From: DRYM01 sp964526225
GTDB taxonomy: Archaea > Thermoproteota > Thermoprotei_A > EX4484-217-1
Length of the DNA stretch: 64,000 nt
Assembly (NCBI GenBank): GCA_964526225.1
Contig: CAZGLL010000004.1
Coordinates: forward strand, 6,257 to 70,256
Reading direction: 5' to 3'
In this document: piece by piece, positions 1-9,554 of the stretch
Position numbering within the stretch: the stretch's first letter is position 1
Layout: every line of letters begins with the position of its first letter
Position numbers and translations under genes: made by a program
Notes under the pieces: generated by a model
The model's database searches: none
What the model saw: only the letters and a program-made list of their open reading frames with translations
Told to the model about the DNA's origin: nothing

Positions 1-187
1 CAACTTCTACTTCTGAAAGCTCAGGTAGTTCTGGCGGTGAGGACCTAGCTGCCTTCTCTGGAACCTTAAGTTCTCCAACTTCCTTCCTTATTTCCTCCTC
101 TACTTCGGGAACTAGGAACCCTATTCTTCCGGGCGCTCCTAACTCATATATTATGGGTTCTTCCCACTTTGCTTGACGGAAGACCAT
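1..187 (-). CDS. gcvPB: Glycine dehydrogenase (decarboxylating) subunit 2, N-terminal part
   Basis: Only the first 62 codons lie inside the window; the gene runs off the left edge. It starts at the ATG at 187-185 and opens MVFRQAKWEEPIIYELG, the usual opening of the C-terminal-type subunit of the two-subunit P protein. In this family the PLP-binding lysine is in this subunit, in the part not seen here. It lies 17 bases after the stop of gcvPA on the same strand, so the two are almost surely co-transcribed. Identification rests on the N-terminus and the partner gene. Confidence 0.88.
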   Translation of the reverse strand, partial: MVFRQAKWEEPIIYELGAPGRIGFLVPEVEEEIRKEVGELKVPEKAARSSPPELPELSEVEV

Positions 188-204
188 TTCTCACACCCCA
201 CCTC

Positions 205-1617
205 CTATTTACCTAAAATTTCCTTTATTGATGAAACGAGCAAGTCAATATCACCTTTATCGTGCATTTCTGTTACGCAGAATAGTGCTGTTTCACCTAG
301 TTCTGGGAACCATTTGCCAACGTATAGTCCGCCATGAATGTCTTTCTTTAGCAGTTCCTCATGGATTTTCTCGTACTTTACTCCTGCACCATCGAAGTTT
401 ACTGTGAATTCCTTGAAGAATTCACTCTTAAACACTGGCGCTTTTACTCCATCTATTTCATTTAACTTCTTAGCCGCGTAGTGTGAACGATACATTATTA
501 ATTCTCCTAACTTCTTGAAGCCATGCTTACCTAGTAGGGCCATGTACACTGCTGCTCCTAATGCACATAGCATTTCGTTAGTACAGATGTTCGATGTTGC
601 TCTTTCTCTTCTAATGTGTTGCTCTCTTGTTTGAAGTATCATTGCGAAACCTAGTTCTTTACCGTCTTCTGTTGTTGTTAATCCCATGATTCTACCTGGC
701 ATTTGCCTAACTATTCTCATATCCCATTTAGCAGCGAAAATGCCTAGATATGGTCCTCCGAAGTTCATGCCTAAACCTAATGGCTGGCCTTCTCCTACAG
801 CAATATCTGCACCTAGTTTACCTGGTGCTTCAAGAACGCCTAAGCTTATTGGGTCAACACCCATTATAAATAGTGCTCCGTAGTCATGAGCTATTTCACC
901 TATTGCTTTAGCATTCTCCTCTATGAATCCAAGGAATGATGGGTTCTCAATGTATACTGCTGCTACATCCTTAGGACTTAGTTTCTCCTTCAGATCCTCT
1001 AGATCCATTAGTCCTGTTTCCTTATCATATTTTACCTTCTCTATTTTGAGACCTTTAGGTTCAGTATAGGCTTTAACTACTGGTTCATGGTAGGGATTCA
1101 TTGTTGAAGGTACTAAAACCCTAGTCTTGCCTTTCTTCTGAATACGCATTGCCATGAGAAATGATTCTGCAGCTGCTGACGCCCAATCATACATTGATGA
1201 GTTAATTATTTCCATTTCTAAAAGATCAGCCATCATGCTCTGGTATTCAAAGAGAGCCTGCATAAGTCCCTGGGAAATTTCTGGCTGATATGGTGTATAT
1301 GCCGTGTAGAATTCAGCACGTGACATAATGTATTTCACTACTGATGGAACATAGTGTGGCCATGAGCCACCTCCTAAAAATACTGGCGGGTTCATGAATA
1401 CCTTATTTTTATTGAAGAGTTTTTCAACGAACTTTCTAATTTCTATTTCGGACAGCGGTCTTCCAAGACCTATTTCGAGCTTATTCCAGTCGCCTTTAAA
1501 CCTTGCTCCTTCAGGAATGTCTTTGAAAAGTTCTTCGACACTGCTAACACCAATAGTCTTCAGCATTTCCTTTTTAATATTCTCTGGAGAATTTGGTAGC
1601 CAAGGATGCACTACCAA
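205..1617 (-). CDS. gcvPA: Glycine dehydrogenase (decarboxylating) subunit 1
   Basis: The 470-residue protein is the N-terminal-type half of the glycine decarboxylase P protein. With GcvPB it decarboxylates glycine and passes the aminomethyl group to lipoylated GcvH. The opening HPWLPN, the glycine-rich NFGGPYLG stretch near residue 290 and the QTREQHIRRERATSN block are typical. It is a PLP-fold protein without the PLP lysine, which the family keeps in the other subunit. The start used is TTG at 1617, with GGGGTT about nine bases upstream; GTG two codons later is also possible. It is divergent from gcvT across a 180-base promoter region. Confidence 0.95.
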   Translation of the reverse strand: MVVHPWLPNSPENIKKEMLKTIGVSSVEELFKDIPEGARFKGDWNKLEIGLGRPLSEIEIRKFVEKLFNKNKVFMNPPVFLGGGSWPHYVPSVVKYIMSRAEFYTAYTPYQPEISQGLMQALFEYQSMMADLLEMEIINSSMYDWASAAAESFLMAMRIQKKGKTRVLVPSTMNPYHEPVVKAYTEPKGLKIEKVKYDKETGLMDLEDLKEKLSPKDVAAVYIENPSFLGFIEENAKAIGEIAHDYGALFIMGVDPISLGVLEAPGKLGADIAVGEGQPLGLGMNFGGPYLGIFAAKWDMRIVRQMPGRIMGLTTTEDGKELGFAMILQTREQHIRRERATSNICTNEMLCALGAAVYMALLGKHGFKKLGELIMYRSHYAAKKLNEIDGVKAPVFKSEFFKEFTVNFDGAGVKYEKIHEELLKKDIHGGLYVGKWFPELGETALFCVTEMHDKGDIDLLVSSIKEILGK

Positions 1618-1761
1618 AATATAACCCCAAATACATACTTTTTAGATCGGATTCTTAAAACGATTTCCATAATGAAACTAATAAAGGAATACAAAAATGC
1701 AGTTGTTTATGGTGTTTTCTACGATTAAATATTTAGTTTCACAATAATGTTATTATAGGTT

Positions 1762-1771
1762 TATTTAAATT
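1762..1771 (+). promoter_or_regulatory. TATA box for gcvT-gcvH
   Basis: TATTTAAATT stands about 27 bases before a predicted start near 1792, in front of a GAGGCG ribosome site (1799-1804) and the ATG at 1812. It is read from archaeal promoter spacing alone. The rest of the 1618-1796 divergent region shows no gene and should also hold the gcvPA promoter. Confidence 0.5.
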
Positions 1772-1811
1772 AGAAAAAACCTTATTATGATATTGGTTGA
1801 GGCGGATTTCT

Positions 1812-2942
1812 ATGGCCATAAAAACACATCTTTGGGAATTTCATGTGAAAGAACTTGGCGCTACTATGGGCGAATTCGGCGGCTGGGAAGTGCCAATGCT
1901 ATATACTAGCTCTATGGAGGAACATAACATAGTTAGAACGGATGTCGGAATATTTGATGTAGCGCATATGGGAAGAGTGAAGCTAACAGGACCTGACGTA
2001 CTTCCATTCCTTCAGAAACTTTACCCAAAGGATATGTCTAAAACTAAGGAGCACTGGATGTCAGGTCCAACATTAGCTCTTAACGAATATGCTAGAGTCA
2101 AAGATGACGAAATGGCATATAAGGTTTCCGATGAGGAATGGTTCATAATAGTTAATGCACCCTATAGAGAGAAGATGCTAAAATACTATGATGAAGTAAT
2201 TAAGAAATACGGGTTTAAAGTGCAAGTCGAAGATATAACGTTTAAGTATGCTATGATAGCTGTGCAAGGACCAAAAGTAGAAGAAGTTTTCGAAAAAATC
2301 GGCGCCGGATGGGCAAATGATCTCCACACACTAGAGTTTAGAATGAATGAGGAAATTGCTGGGCAAAAGGTTTACCTAATAAGCAGAAGCGGTTGGACAG
2401 GCGAAGATGGATTCGAAATTTGGGCTGAACCTAAGGCGATGGTTGAAATATATCGTGCACTACTAAAAGCTGGAGCTAAACCTGTAGGAATTATATGTAG
2501 AGATACTCTAAGAATAGAAATGGGCTTCGTTCTAGGAGGAGACGAATACGGTGAAGATCCGACAAAGTTCCCGCCAGCATGCTGTTTAAGATACGGCTTA
2601 GGCGCTATAGATTGGAATAAGAGAGGATACATAGGTGAAGAAGCTCTTAGGGCATGTAGACGTGAAGGTTGCAGATGGATTAGAGTAGGTATTAGGATGA
2701 AGAAGAAACATGCTAGAGCAATACTTAGACACGGATATACTATTTATGTTGAAGATCAACCCGTAGGTTGGATAACAAGCGGAACATATTCACCGTATCT
2801 TAGGAGATCAGTAGGGCAAGCATACATTGATTCAAGATATGCTCTCTTCGGGGAAACCGTTGAAGTTGAAATAAGAGGAAAGAGATACGAAGGAAGAATA
2901 CTTGACTTCCCACTCGTGCCGGGTAGACCTGTAGTTAAATAG
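1812..2942 (+). CDS. gcvT: Aminomethyltransferase (glycine cleavage T protein)
   Basis: The 376-residue protein takes the methylene group from aminomethyl-GcvH to the tetrahydropterin C1 carrier and releases ammonia. The opening TKTHLWEFHVKELGATMGEFGGWEVPM-like block, VGIFDVAHMGR near residue 55, SRSGWTGEDGFEIW near 200 and the C-terminal barrel fit the family. An open frame extends five codons upstream to a TTG at 1797, but GAGGCG at 1799-1804 sits at proper distance from the ATG at 1812, which is chosen here. In an organism with methanopterin-type genes nearby, the acceptor may be that pterin and not folate; this is inference. Confidence 0.95.
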   Translation: MAIKTHLWEFHVKELGATMGEFGGWEVPMLYTSSMEEHNIVRTDVGIFDVAHMGRVKLTGPDVLPFLQKLYPKDMSKTKEHWMSGPTLALNEYARVKDDEMAYKVSDEEWFIIVNAPYREKMLKYYDEVIKKYGFKVQVEDITFKYAMIAVQGPKVEEVFEKIGAGWANDLHTLEFRMNEEIAGQKVYLISRSGWTGEDGFEIWAEPKAMVEIYRALLKAGAKPVGIICRDTLRIEMGFVLGGDEYGEDPTKFPPACCLRYGLGAIDWNKRGYIGEEALRACRREGCRWIRVGIRMKKKHARAILRHGYTIYVEDQPVGWITSGTYSPYLRRSVGQAYIDSRYALFGETVEVEIRGKRYEGRILDFPLVPGRPVVK

Positions 2943-3010
2943 TTTTAAGTTAAAAAGGTTTTTTTGAATCCTACTCTATAACAACACATGTCCCCCATAG
3001 GGGTTAAACT

Positions 3011-3436
3011 ATGAGCACAATAGAATTCGAAGTTGGAGGTAAAAAATACCTAGTAAGAACGGATGTTAGATACACTAAAACAGATGAATGGGCTAAGAAG
3101 GAAAATGGCAAAGTGAGAGAAGGAATAACAGATTACGCACAGAAGGAGTTAAAGGACATTGTAGGAATCGAGCTTCCCGAGGTTGGTCAGGAAGTTAAGA
3201 AGGGAGAGGCTATAGGAACTCTTGAATCCGTTAAAGCAACAGCTGACTTTTACGCAGCAGTTTCCGGAAAGGTAGTAGAGGTTAATGAGAGACTTCTTGA
3301 CGAACCTGAGCTTTTAAACAAGGACCCATACGGTGAGGGTTGGATAGTAGTTATTGAAATGAGTGATCCTAAGGAATTTGATGAACTATTAACACCCGAA
3401 CAGTACATCGAAATGCGTAAGAAAGAAGCACACTAA
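3011..3436 (+). CDS. gcvH: Glycine cleavage system H protein (lipoyl carrier)
   Basis: The 141-residue H protein carries the aminomethyl group on a lipoyl lysine between P and T proteins. The lipoyl site is Lys75 in LESVKATADF, with the GIELPEVGQEVKKGEAIG strand-turn before it and the NKDPYGEGWIVVIE end typical of GcvH. It lies 68 bases after gcvT, which is enough for a weak promoter, and GGGG at 3000-3003 is the ribosome site. A lipoylating enzyme is required, and the only ligase-like gene in this window (61176-61745) is broken. Confidence 0.95.
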   Translation: MSTIEFEVGGKKYLVRTDVRYTKTDEWAKKENGKVREGITDYAQKELKDIVGIELPEVGQEVKKGEAIGTLESVKATADFYAAVSGKVVEVNERLLDEPELLNKDPYGEGWIVVIEMSDPKEFDELLTPEQYIEMRKKEAH

Positions 3437-3463
3437 AAACTAAAATAAAATTTATTTTTTATT
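3437..3463. terminator. T-rich convergent terminator, gcvH / NAD kinase-like gene
   Basis: The 27 bases between two converging stops are almost only A and T, with TTTATTTTTTATTTT on the plus strand and A-runs that give U-runs in the opposite transcript. This suits intrinsic termination by U-tracts in both directions. No strong hairpin is seen. Confidence 0.5.
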
Positions 3464-4585
3464 TTAAACAACCTTCATCATTACTGCATCATGATAGTCA
3501 ACTATTACCTTAATATAGTTTCTAAGCATGTTGTCTACTTCTTCATCACCAGTATCGACCCTTAAAACATCAAGGTTTCTAATTTTCCTCCACGTAGCAA
3601 TAACTACTATGTTTTTCTTTCCGCCAACCTTCTTTATAACATTAGGCGATATCTGCTGATTACCTCTTCCGAAAATAAATCCCTGGCCACCAATAGGTGT
3701 TATTATTATTTTAGCTTTAGGGTATTTTTCTAAAAGTTCAAGTAATCCTTTCTCGTCAAGATCTTTACCTACAAGTTTACCATTGTAAACAGCGTCTACG
3801 CCTAAAAGCGTCTTTTCTATACCTAGCCTATCAGCTATAGCCTTGACTGTTGTTCCAGCACCTAAAATGTATAGTGTATCTGGCTCCATTTCTTCAACTA
3901 TTCTTTCAGCAATAGCTCTCCTATTATCCTCCTCATCTGCTATATCGGTGCTTGGCTGTTTGGATGTTTGAACAAGCCCTGCAACAATAGGTACTTTAAG
4001 ATAGCCATAAAGCCTAGCTTTTAAAACGTTCTTACGGTATGCTTCTTCATCAATATCTAAGACCTCTTCCTCAACGATTCTTGTTTCACCGTTAGCAAAT
4101 GCCTTAACTATTTCAGCAGCTGCTTTAGGGTTAACTGCGAAAACAGCGCTAAACATTTTCACTCCGGAGGGTATTCCTAACACCGGTATTTTCATGTCGA
4201 TAGCGTCCGCTACATCCCTTGCTGTACCGTCTCCTCCAACAAACACTAGTAAATCTACTTTTTCATCAACCATCTGTTTAGCTATTCTTTTGGTATCTTC
4301 AGCAGTTGTTTTTTCAGAATATAGTTCTCCAACAATTTTAGCTATTTTATCTCTATGTTTCGACTTCTTAGCTACATCTTCACCCATAACCTTAGGTGCA
4401 ACGTAGAGCTCGAAATCTTCAAGATCTAGGCTATTGAGGAATTCTAAAGCTCTCCCAGGAGTTACAGGTTTAGCGCCTTTCTTTAATGCTATGTAGTATG
4501 CTTCACCATCTGTTCCCTTAAGACCTACTCTACCGCCCATTCCGGCAATAGGGTTAATTATTAGTCCCAGCTTTAGTTTTCTCAA
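3464..4585 (-). CDS. ATP-NAD kinase family protein (COG3199 type)
   Basis: The 373-residue protein belongs to the NAD kinase / diacylglycerol kinase fold. NPIAGMGGRVGLKGTDG at 11-27 and GGDGTARD at 117-124 are the nucleotide-binding motifs, and GGQGFIFGRGNQQISP near 300 is a typical C-terminal block of the archaeal COG3199 group. It probably phosphorylates NAD, but exact substrates are unproven for this subgroup. It is convergent with gcvH and divergent from the CofE-like gene. No cofactor or regulatory domain is fused to it. Confidence 0.82.
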   Translation of the reverse strand: MRKLKLGLIINPIAGMGGRVGLKGTDGEAYYIALKKGAKPVTPGRALEFLNSLDLEDFELYVAPKVMGEDVAKKSKHRDKIAKIVGELYSEKTTAEDTKRIAKQMVDEKVDLLVFVGGDGTARDVADAIDMKIPVLGIPSGVKMFSAVFAVNPKAAAEIVKAFANGETRIVEEEVLDIDEEAYRKNVLKARLYGYLKVPIVAGLVQTSKQPSTDIADEEDNRRAIAERIVEEMEPDTLYILGAGTTVKAIADRLGIEKTLLGVDAVYNGKLVGKDLDEKGLLELLEKYPKAKIIITPIGGQGFIFGRGNQQISPNVIKKVGGKKNIVVIATWRKIRNLDVLRVDTGDEEVDNMLRNYIKVIVDYHDAVMMKVV

Positions 4586-4677
4586 CTTATTTCCCAGCTT
4601 TTACGCTATAATCCTTAGTATAATATAAGCATTCCTTATATGTAGTAGCTAGTAAACCAGTAGATAAAGCGGTAAAA

Positions 4678-5616
4678 ATGATTGTTAAAAGGAAGTTTGG
4701 AAAATACGTTATCGTAGCCTTACCTGTGAAAACAAGTTATTGGAAGCCTAGAAAATTCTTTCTACCAGAGGTTTGTATGAAACTTAAAGGTAAGGTTTCT
4801 CATGGAGATATTATAGTATTTTCTGAAAAAGCTCTCTCAGTAGCATTAAACAACATTTATGATGAAGGCACTATTAAACCCAGATTTATCCACAAGGTAA
4901 TGGCTTTCTTAATAATGAATATTCTTTGGGGTCATGTTTTAGGAGAAATAACTAAGCTAAAACATGAAACTCTAGAGTGGATAAGGAAAGCTCCAATAAA
5001 TGAAATTTCTGTACACAAGGCTCTTTCACTCAAAATCGGAGGCTTGCTTCAAGCCCTCAAACCTTCGTCGGAAGCTGGAATAGATACGTCAAACGTCCCA
5101 TACACTTACGTTTCTTTACCTCTAATGAAATGTTCTATTGTTGAAAAGCTTAGAAGAGCTTTAGAAAAGTGCTTGGAAAAGAAAGTTTCAGTATTGATTG
5201 TGGATAGCGATAGAGTCTATGTCCATAGAAGACTTAATTTAGCTCTCGCTTCAAGGAAAACATGTCTTAAACATCTTAGAAACTACGGTGTACTTTCGTA
5301 TGTTCTGGGTAGAACCTTTAGAAGCATGTTCTATCCTAGGGCAACCCCTGTAATGTATTCAGGAATGAAAATAGATTTAAGATTACTTCTTGAAATAGCT
5401 GAAATAGCTGATAGAGCAAGAGGCATTGGTGCCGGAAGAACAGTTTTTGAAATGGCACGTAGATTTGGCGTAAGAGTAAGCGAAGTTACGTGGGAAATGT
5501 TATCCTCAATACCTCACTACCCTATTGTGATAGTCAAATTTATTCGGAAAGAGCCCCATAGAAGAAATAATACAGTAAAGTCTAGGTGCTTAGGGTATGG
5601 TTCAAGCGAAATTTAG
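4678..5616 (+). CDS. CofE-like (F420-0:gamma-glutamyl ligase family) protein
   Basis: The 312-residue protein resembles the CofE amide-ligase family. GDIIVFSEKA at 43-52, SEAGIDTSNV at 131-140 and SVLIVDSDRVY near 171-181 correspond to CofE nucleotide- and metal-binding blocks, but several positions differ from a standard F420 ligase. It overlaps queD by 20 bases and is followed by mptA. A glutamate-adding role on a pterin or on F420 is therefore an attractive inference. It may also be a CofE paralogue with a different acceptor. Confidence 0.65.
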   Translation: MIVKRKFGKYVIVALPVKTSYWKPRKFFLPEVCMKLKGKVSHGDIIVFSEKALSVALNNIYDEGTIKPRFIHKVMAFLIMNILWGHVLGEITKLKHETLEWIRKAPINEISVHKALSLKIGGLLQALKPSSEAGIDTSNVPYTYVSLPLMKCSIVEKLRRALEKCLEKKVSVLIVDSDRVYVHRRLNLALASRKTCLKHLRNYGVLSYVLGRTFRSMFYPRATPVMYSGMKIDLRLLLEIAEIADRARGIGAGRTVFEMARRFGVRVSEVTWEMLSSIPHYPIVIVKFIRKEPHRRNNTVKSRCLGYGSSEI

Positions 5617-6022
5617 GGTAGGTGTTGAAAATTTAAGCTTTGATGCCGCACACTATACTAAAGGTGTCGAAGGAAAATGCATGAACCTTCACGGACACAC
5701 CTTTAAAGTAAATGTTGAAGTTGAAGGGGAAGTGAATCCGGAAACAGGTTTTGTCATAGACTTTAGCATTCTCAAGAAAATCGTAAAAGAAGTTATTGAA
5801 GAATATGATCATAAAGTAATTGTTCCTAAGAAGGATGTTAACGAAACGTTTCTCAAAGGAAAATTTAAAGGCGAAGTTAAAATATTAGACTATCCCGAAG
5901 CATCTACTGAGTACATAGCCTTAGATATTGCCCGTAAAATACATGTGAAACTAAACATGCCTGTGAAAGTAAAGTTGTTTGAAGGACTAGGAAATTACGT
6001 AATTGTTGAAATTAGAAAGTAA
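5597..6022 (+). CDS. queD: 6-pyruvoyltetrahydropterin synthase / QueD family protein
   Basis: The 141-residue protein has the family's zinc ligands His19, His32 and His34, and the catalytic Cys28 in the CMNLHGH motif. This is the C-x3-HGH form typical of 6-carboxytetrahydropterin synthase in the preQ0/archaeosine path. The HDKVI-like DHKVI block (near 72) and a Glu near residue 130 complete the site. It is translationally coupled to the CofE-like gene and stands next to mptA, which supplies dihydroneopterin derivatives. A side role in carrier-pterin synthesis is possible but unproven. Confidence 0.85.
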   Translation: MVQAKFRVGVENLSFDAAHYTKGVEGKCMNLHGHTFKVNVEVEGEVNPETGFVIDFSILKKIVKEVIEEYDHKVIVPKKDVNETFLKGKFKGEVKILDYPEASTEYIALDIARKIHVKLNMPVKVKLFEGLGNYVIVEIRK

Positions 6023-6041
6023 ATAGTGGAGTTGTATTTTA

Positions 6042-6929
6042 ATGAGAGATGTGCAAAATGAAAAACCCATATATCCAATATACATAAGCAGGGTTGGCGT
6101 AAGAAACATTAAGAGAAGAATAATTCTCGAAGCACCTAAAAGAAGGTTGCATTTCGACGCAATACTTGATGTTTACGTTGACCTTCCTGCGGAGAAAAGA
6201 GGAGTTCATATGTCAAGAAATATTGAAGCGTTCATTGAAGCTATAGATGCTGTTAGACTAAAGCCTTTACCTACAATGGAGGAAATCCTCGACACAATAT
6301 GTGATATTCTCCTTAAGAAACATGAGTACGCTTCAAGAGCTGAAGTAATAGCTAGAACAACATACTTCTATACTGAAACATTCCTTGGAATACCAGCTGA
6401 GGAAGCAGCCGACGTAGAAATAAAGGTTGCGAAAACAAGAGAAGGAGATGTAACTTACGTCGTTAAGGTTGGACTTTCAGGCATGACTGTTTGCCCGTGT
6501 GCTCAAGAAACATATAAATCCGTAGAGAAAACAAAGCTTCCACATACTCCATCACATGTTCAAAGGGCTAAACTTTACTTATCGATTAAAACAAAGGGAG
6601 TTTTCGTTAGAATAGAGAAACTTATAGAGGCAGGTAAAGCTGCTTTCTCAGCACCTACGCTTAGTTTGCTAAAGAGAATAGATGAGTATAGGCTTGTCAA
6701 ACATGCTTTCGAAAACCCACGTTTCGTTGAAGATGTTGCTAGAGCGGCTCTCTGTAATTTATACAGGATCGTTAATGGTAAGGTTCCTGAAGATTCAGAA
6801 ATAGAAGTTGAAGTCATAAGTTACGAGAGCATACATCCCTATGATGCATATGCTTACGCTAAGTTTTCCCTTAAAGATTTAAAGAGAGAAATAGAGGAAG
6901 CTAAAAAGGTTTCAAAAACTCACACGTAA
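6042..6929 (+). CDS. mptA: GTP cyclohydrolase, MptA/FolE2 type
   Basis: The 295-residue protein is of the COG1469 family, which opens GTP to a dihydroneopterin phosphate as the first step of pterin synthesis; archaeal MptA is Fe(II)-dependent and makes the cyclic phosphate. RGVHMSR near 53-59 and the metal/catalytic Cys pair in VCPCAQ (Cys151, Cys153) are present, as is SHVQRA. GTGGAG sits before the ATG. It overlaps the convergent mptG stop by 10 bases. Length and motifs are normal for the family. Confidence 0.92.
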   Translation: MRDVQNEKPIYPIYISRVGVRNIKRRIILEAPKRRLHFDAILDVYVDLPAEKRGVHMSRNIEAFIEAIDAVRLKPLPTMEEILDTICDILLKKHEYASRAEVIARTTYFYTETFLGIPAEEAADVEIKVAKTREGDVTYVVKVGLSGMTVCPCAQETYKSVEKTKLPHTPSHVQRAKLYLSIKTKGVFVRIEKLIEAGKAAFSAPTLSLLKRIDEYRLVKHAFENPRFVEDVARAALCNLYRIVNGKVPEDSEIEVEVISYESIHPYDAYAYAKFSLKDLKREIEEAKKVSKTHT

Positions 6930-7906
6930 AGAATAGTAGCTTTAGCTCCAGAATTTCTAACTTCAGTTATGTATCCGAAAAAGTCAAAATCAAAAGCCTC
7001 TATAGCTTTTAAAAGTATGTTTCTAGCTCTTCTATAGCCCTTAACTAAACAGTATGCTGTCGGACCCCAGCTACTTTGCCCATATCCTTCACAGCCTAAT
7101 TTACTAAAAATGTTCACTACGGTTTCTGTTTCTTCACAACAAAATATTCCGCCTTGATATTTCGAAAAATACTTGCCAACAATTAGTTGAAGTTTAGTTA
7201 AAGCTTTACCAAATAACGTTATATCTTTCTCTACAATTGAGGGTATTATTTTCTCTAGGAGAATTTCGTAAAGTTCACGTTGCAAACTTCTAGGAGGTAT
7301 CGGTGGTTTGCTGAGAATACTTTCTTCTTCTATTTCTGAAAGACCTCTTCTCCTAATTGGAGTTATAACTAAAAACTTCCAGCTCTTTGGAATATTAGCT
7401 CTAAAAATTACAGCTGGAATATCGTTTGGAGTAGTAGGTTTTCTAAGAATCCCGTTTGTGGGCTTTTTCCTTCCCGAATCAACAATAAAACCTCCTCTTT
7501 CGAATGCTGCAATACCTATACCTGATACATCACCTCTACCTAAAATTGACGCTAAATCTCTTATTCCGATATTTAGTTTTAAGAGCTTCTTGAAAGCCAA
7601 AGCTACGGCTAAAAGTGTTTGCGTTGTTGACCCGAGTCCGACATGTTTTGGTAGAATTTTTTCGAATACTACAGAATATCCTTTAACACCTAGTTTTCTA
7701 GCAACATCACTAACTAGTTTTCCATAGTACTCACTATTTATGGGCGATTCTACATTTATTCCCTTTTGAAGTGAAGCTTTAAGAACAAGTTCTGGTTGCT
7801 TTATTGCTACACCTATGCTTCCATAGACTCTGTTTTCGCTTACAAAATTATAGAATCCTAAATGTAGCCTAGCTGAAGTTACAACCTCTACGATTGCTTT
7901 AGCCAT
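6920..7906 (-). CDS. mptG: Beta-ribofuranosylaminobenzene 5'-phosphate synthase (GHMP fold)
   Basis: The 328-residue protein condenses p-hydroxybenzoate or p-aminobenzoate with PRPP with loss of CO2, the committed step to methanopterin. TSARLHLGFYNF at the start, KHVGLGSTTQTLLAVA near 92-107 (the GHMP-like glycine loop) and GYGQSSWGPTAYCLV near 280 are typical. It begins 17 bases after the stop of the dihydropteroate-synthase-like gene, so it is the third gene of a leftward pterin operon. Its presence is the best sign in the window for a methanopterin-type C1 carrier. Confidence 0.9.
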   Translation of the reverse strand: MAKAIVEVVTSARLHLGFYNFVSENRVYGSIGVAIKQPELVLKASLQKGINVESPINSEYYGKLVSDVARKLGVKGYSVVFEKILPKHVGLGSTTQTLLAVALAFKKLLKLNIGIRDLASILGRGDVSGIGIAAFERGGFIVDSGRKKPTNGILRKPTTPNDIPAVIFRANIPKSWKFLVITPIRRRGLSEIEEESILSKPPIPPRSLQRELYEILLEKIIPSIVEKDITLFGKALTKLQLIVGKYFSKYQGGIFCCEETETVVNIFSKLGCEGYGQSSWGPTAYCLVKGYRRARNILLKAIEAFDFDFFGYITEVRNSGAKATILYV

Positions 7907-7923
7907 GCTACTCCAACCCTATT

Positions 7924-9504
7924 TTAAAAAGGTATTTTTCTTTTGCGAAAGAGCGTTCTTTCTTGGACATAGTTTTTACCTATTATCAAGGCCTCCTCAG
8001 CTTTAGAAAGCTCTATTCCAAGATAGAATGCGTGTGAAAGCGTTGAGACAAGATTTCTCCTTAAAATTTCATCTCTAATTTCTCTGGCTGTTTTCCCTCT
8101 AATCAATATTTTCCCCTTTCTCCCTATATATAGGGCTTCGATAACTTCATCTTCATGGTTGACTCTAATTTTAAACACACCTAAGGGATCTAGTTCATAT
8201 TCTTTTTCGCTCTTCTGCGCTTCAACAATTTCCGCTCCTTCAACATCTAGAGGGGTTTCAATCCTCCTTTTATCTTTAAGTATCAACAGATCTATTCCAA
8301 GATCTTTTGGCGGAGAGTTTTTAATCCAAGCTAAAGAGGCCATACGTGCTGCAATGGACGCTTCATAGGTTGATCCTTGTGCTTTACAGCTTTTTTCGAC
8401 AACAAGCACTAAACTTACACCTATTTCTGCAGCTAACATTACAAGTAATGCGTTTGAACCTACAGTATCTGCATCTAAAAGCTCTACAACATTACCTATA
8501 CCAATAAGCATAGGTATTTTCGGATATTTCTTCTTAAAGATATAGTACGCTAGAAGGGATTGAAATGAGCTTTTAGAGTTTATAGGGTCAAGTATCGGAT
8601 CAGCAATTATCTTTTCAACATTATGTTGTAATGCTTTACCGATATTTTCTTCTAAGAGCTTAAATTTTTCCTCAGCAGTTTTAGGTTGTACTGGGAGTTT
8701 TGAATCATAAGCTATAATTACGACAGGGATTTCAGTGACATATTTAGCTACTTTTCCAATATTACTTGCTTCAAGGCTCATAACCATGTCTGCTCCAGCT
8801 TCAACAGCAGCTATTATTTCGCTGGGAATTATCGAATCTACGGCTATAGGCACTGAAAGTTCCTTTTTAAGAAATCTAATGGTTTCTCTAACCTTTTCAG
8901 CATGTGATATTCCTGCTTCAAAACCTATGCTTAAAATGTCTGCTCCTTCATTAACGAGCTTCCCTGCTTTCTTAAGAAGTTTATCTCGTGATAATAAGTG
9001 AGCTTCAGTTATTTCGGCAATAACCCTTATAGGCGGTGGTGTTGCAGGAACAATAACATTACCTACGATTAAATGTGGTTTTTCAACAATAGATTTTTCC
9101 AATTCCTCTAAGAGCTTCCTATTTGAATTCAAAATTTCTTCTTCAATAAGTTCGTCAGCGGGTTTATCGGGTGATAGCTTGTTTAAGTCCTTCAACGAAA
9201 ATATTGCTGGTATATCTGTTGCTTGAAGTGTGCCTTTAACGGCCTTTATACCTACTGTTTCCTCTATTACTTTCGCTGAACCTGTAGAAGCTCCAGGAAT
9301 AAGTATCAAATCGTAATCTCCCTTTTTAACACCAACCTTCTTCAAATAGTTAGCTATAAGCTCTGTTGTCGCTAATGCTGCAACCGCTATAGGTAATTCC
9401 AGAACATCTACTTGGTAAGGTCCTGCTACCGATTCAATAGCCTTTCTAACAACTGGTGCTGCAAGTTTACCTGTAACTACTAAGATTTTCAAAGCAGGGC
9501 ACAC
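7924..9504 (-). CDS. Dihydropteroate synthase-related protein
   Basis: The 526-residue protein matches the archaeal DHPS-related family: an N-terminal Rossmann-like half (KILVVTGKLAAP, LILIPGASTGSAKVIEE) and a TIM-barrel DHPS half from about residue 155 (VIAEITEAHLLS, SIGFEAG, PIAVDSI, IADPILDP). It probably joins the pterin diphosphate to the RFAP moiety or acts near that step; the biochemical proof for this family is weaker than for bacterial FolP. It starts with GTG at 9504, is 50 bases after mptE and 17 before mptG. Confidence 0.85.
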   Translation of the reverse strand: MCPALKILVVTGKLAAPVVRKAIESVAGPYQVDVLELPIAVAALATTELIANYLKKVGVKKGDYDLILIPGASTGSAKVIEETVGIKAVKGTLQATDIPAIFSLKDLNKLSPDKPADELIEEEILNSNRKLLEELEKSIVEKPHLIVGNVIVPATPPPIRVIAEITEAHLLSRDKLLKKAGKLVNEGADILSIGFEAGISHAEKVRETIRFLKKELSVPIAVDSIIPSEIIAAVEAGADMVMSLEASNIGKVAKYVTEIPVVIIAYDSKLPVQPKTAEEKFKLLEENIGKALQHNVEKIIADPILDPINSKSSFQSLLAYYIFKKKYPKIPMLIGIGNVVELLDADTVGSNALLVMLAAEIGVSLVLVVEKSCKAQGSTYEASIAARMASLAWIKNSPPKDLGIDLLILKDKRRIETPLDVEGAEIVEAQKSEKEYELDPLGVFKIRVNHEDEVIEALYIGRKGKILIRGKTAREIRDEILRRNLVSTLSHAFYLGIELSKAEEALIIGKNYVQERTLFRKRKIPF

Positions 9505-9554
9505 TCACGATATATCCTATGACTATCGAAAACTACTAGTTTATTTTATTTTCC

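Noticed and set aside
2992..3003. Leader hairpin CCCC-ATA-GGGG before gcvH
   Set aside because: Only 4 bp with a 3-base loop; the GGGG is more simply the ribosome site.
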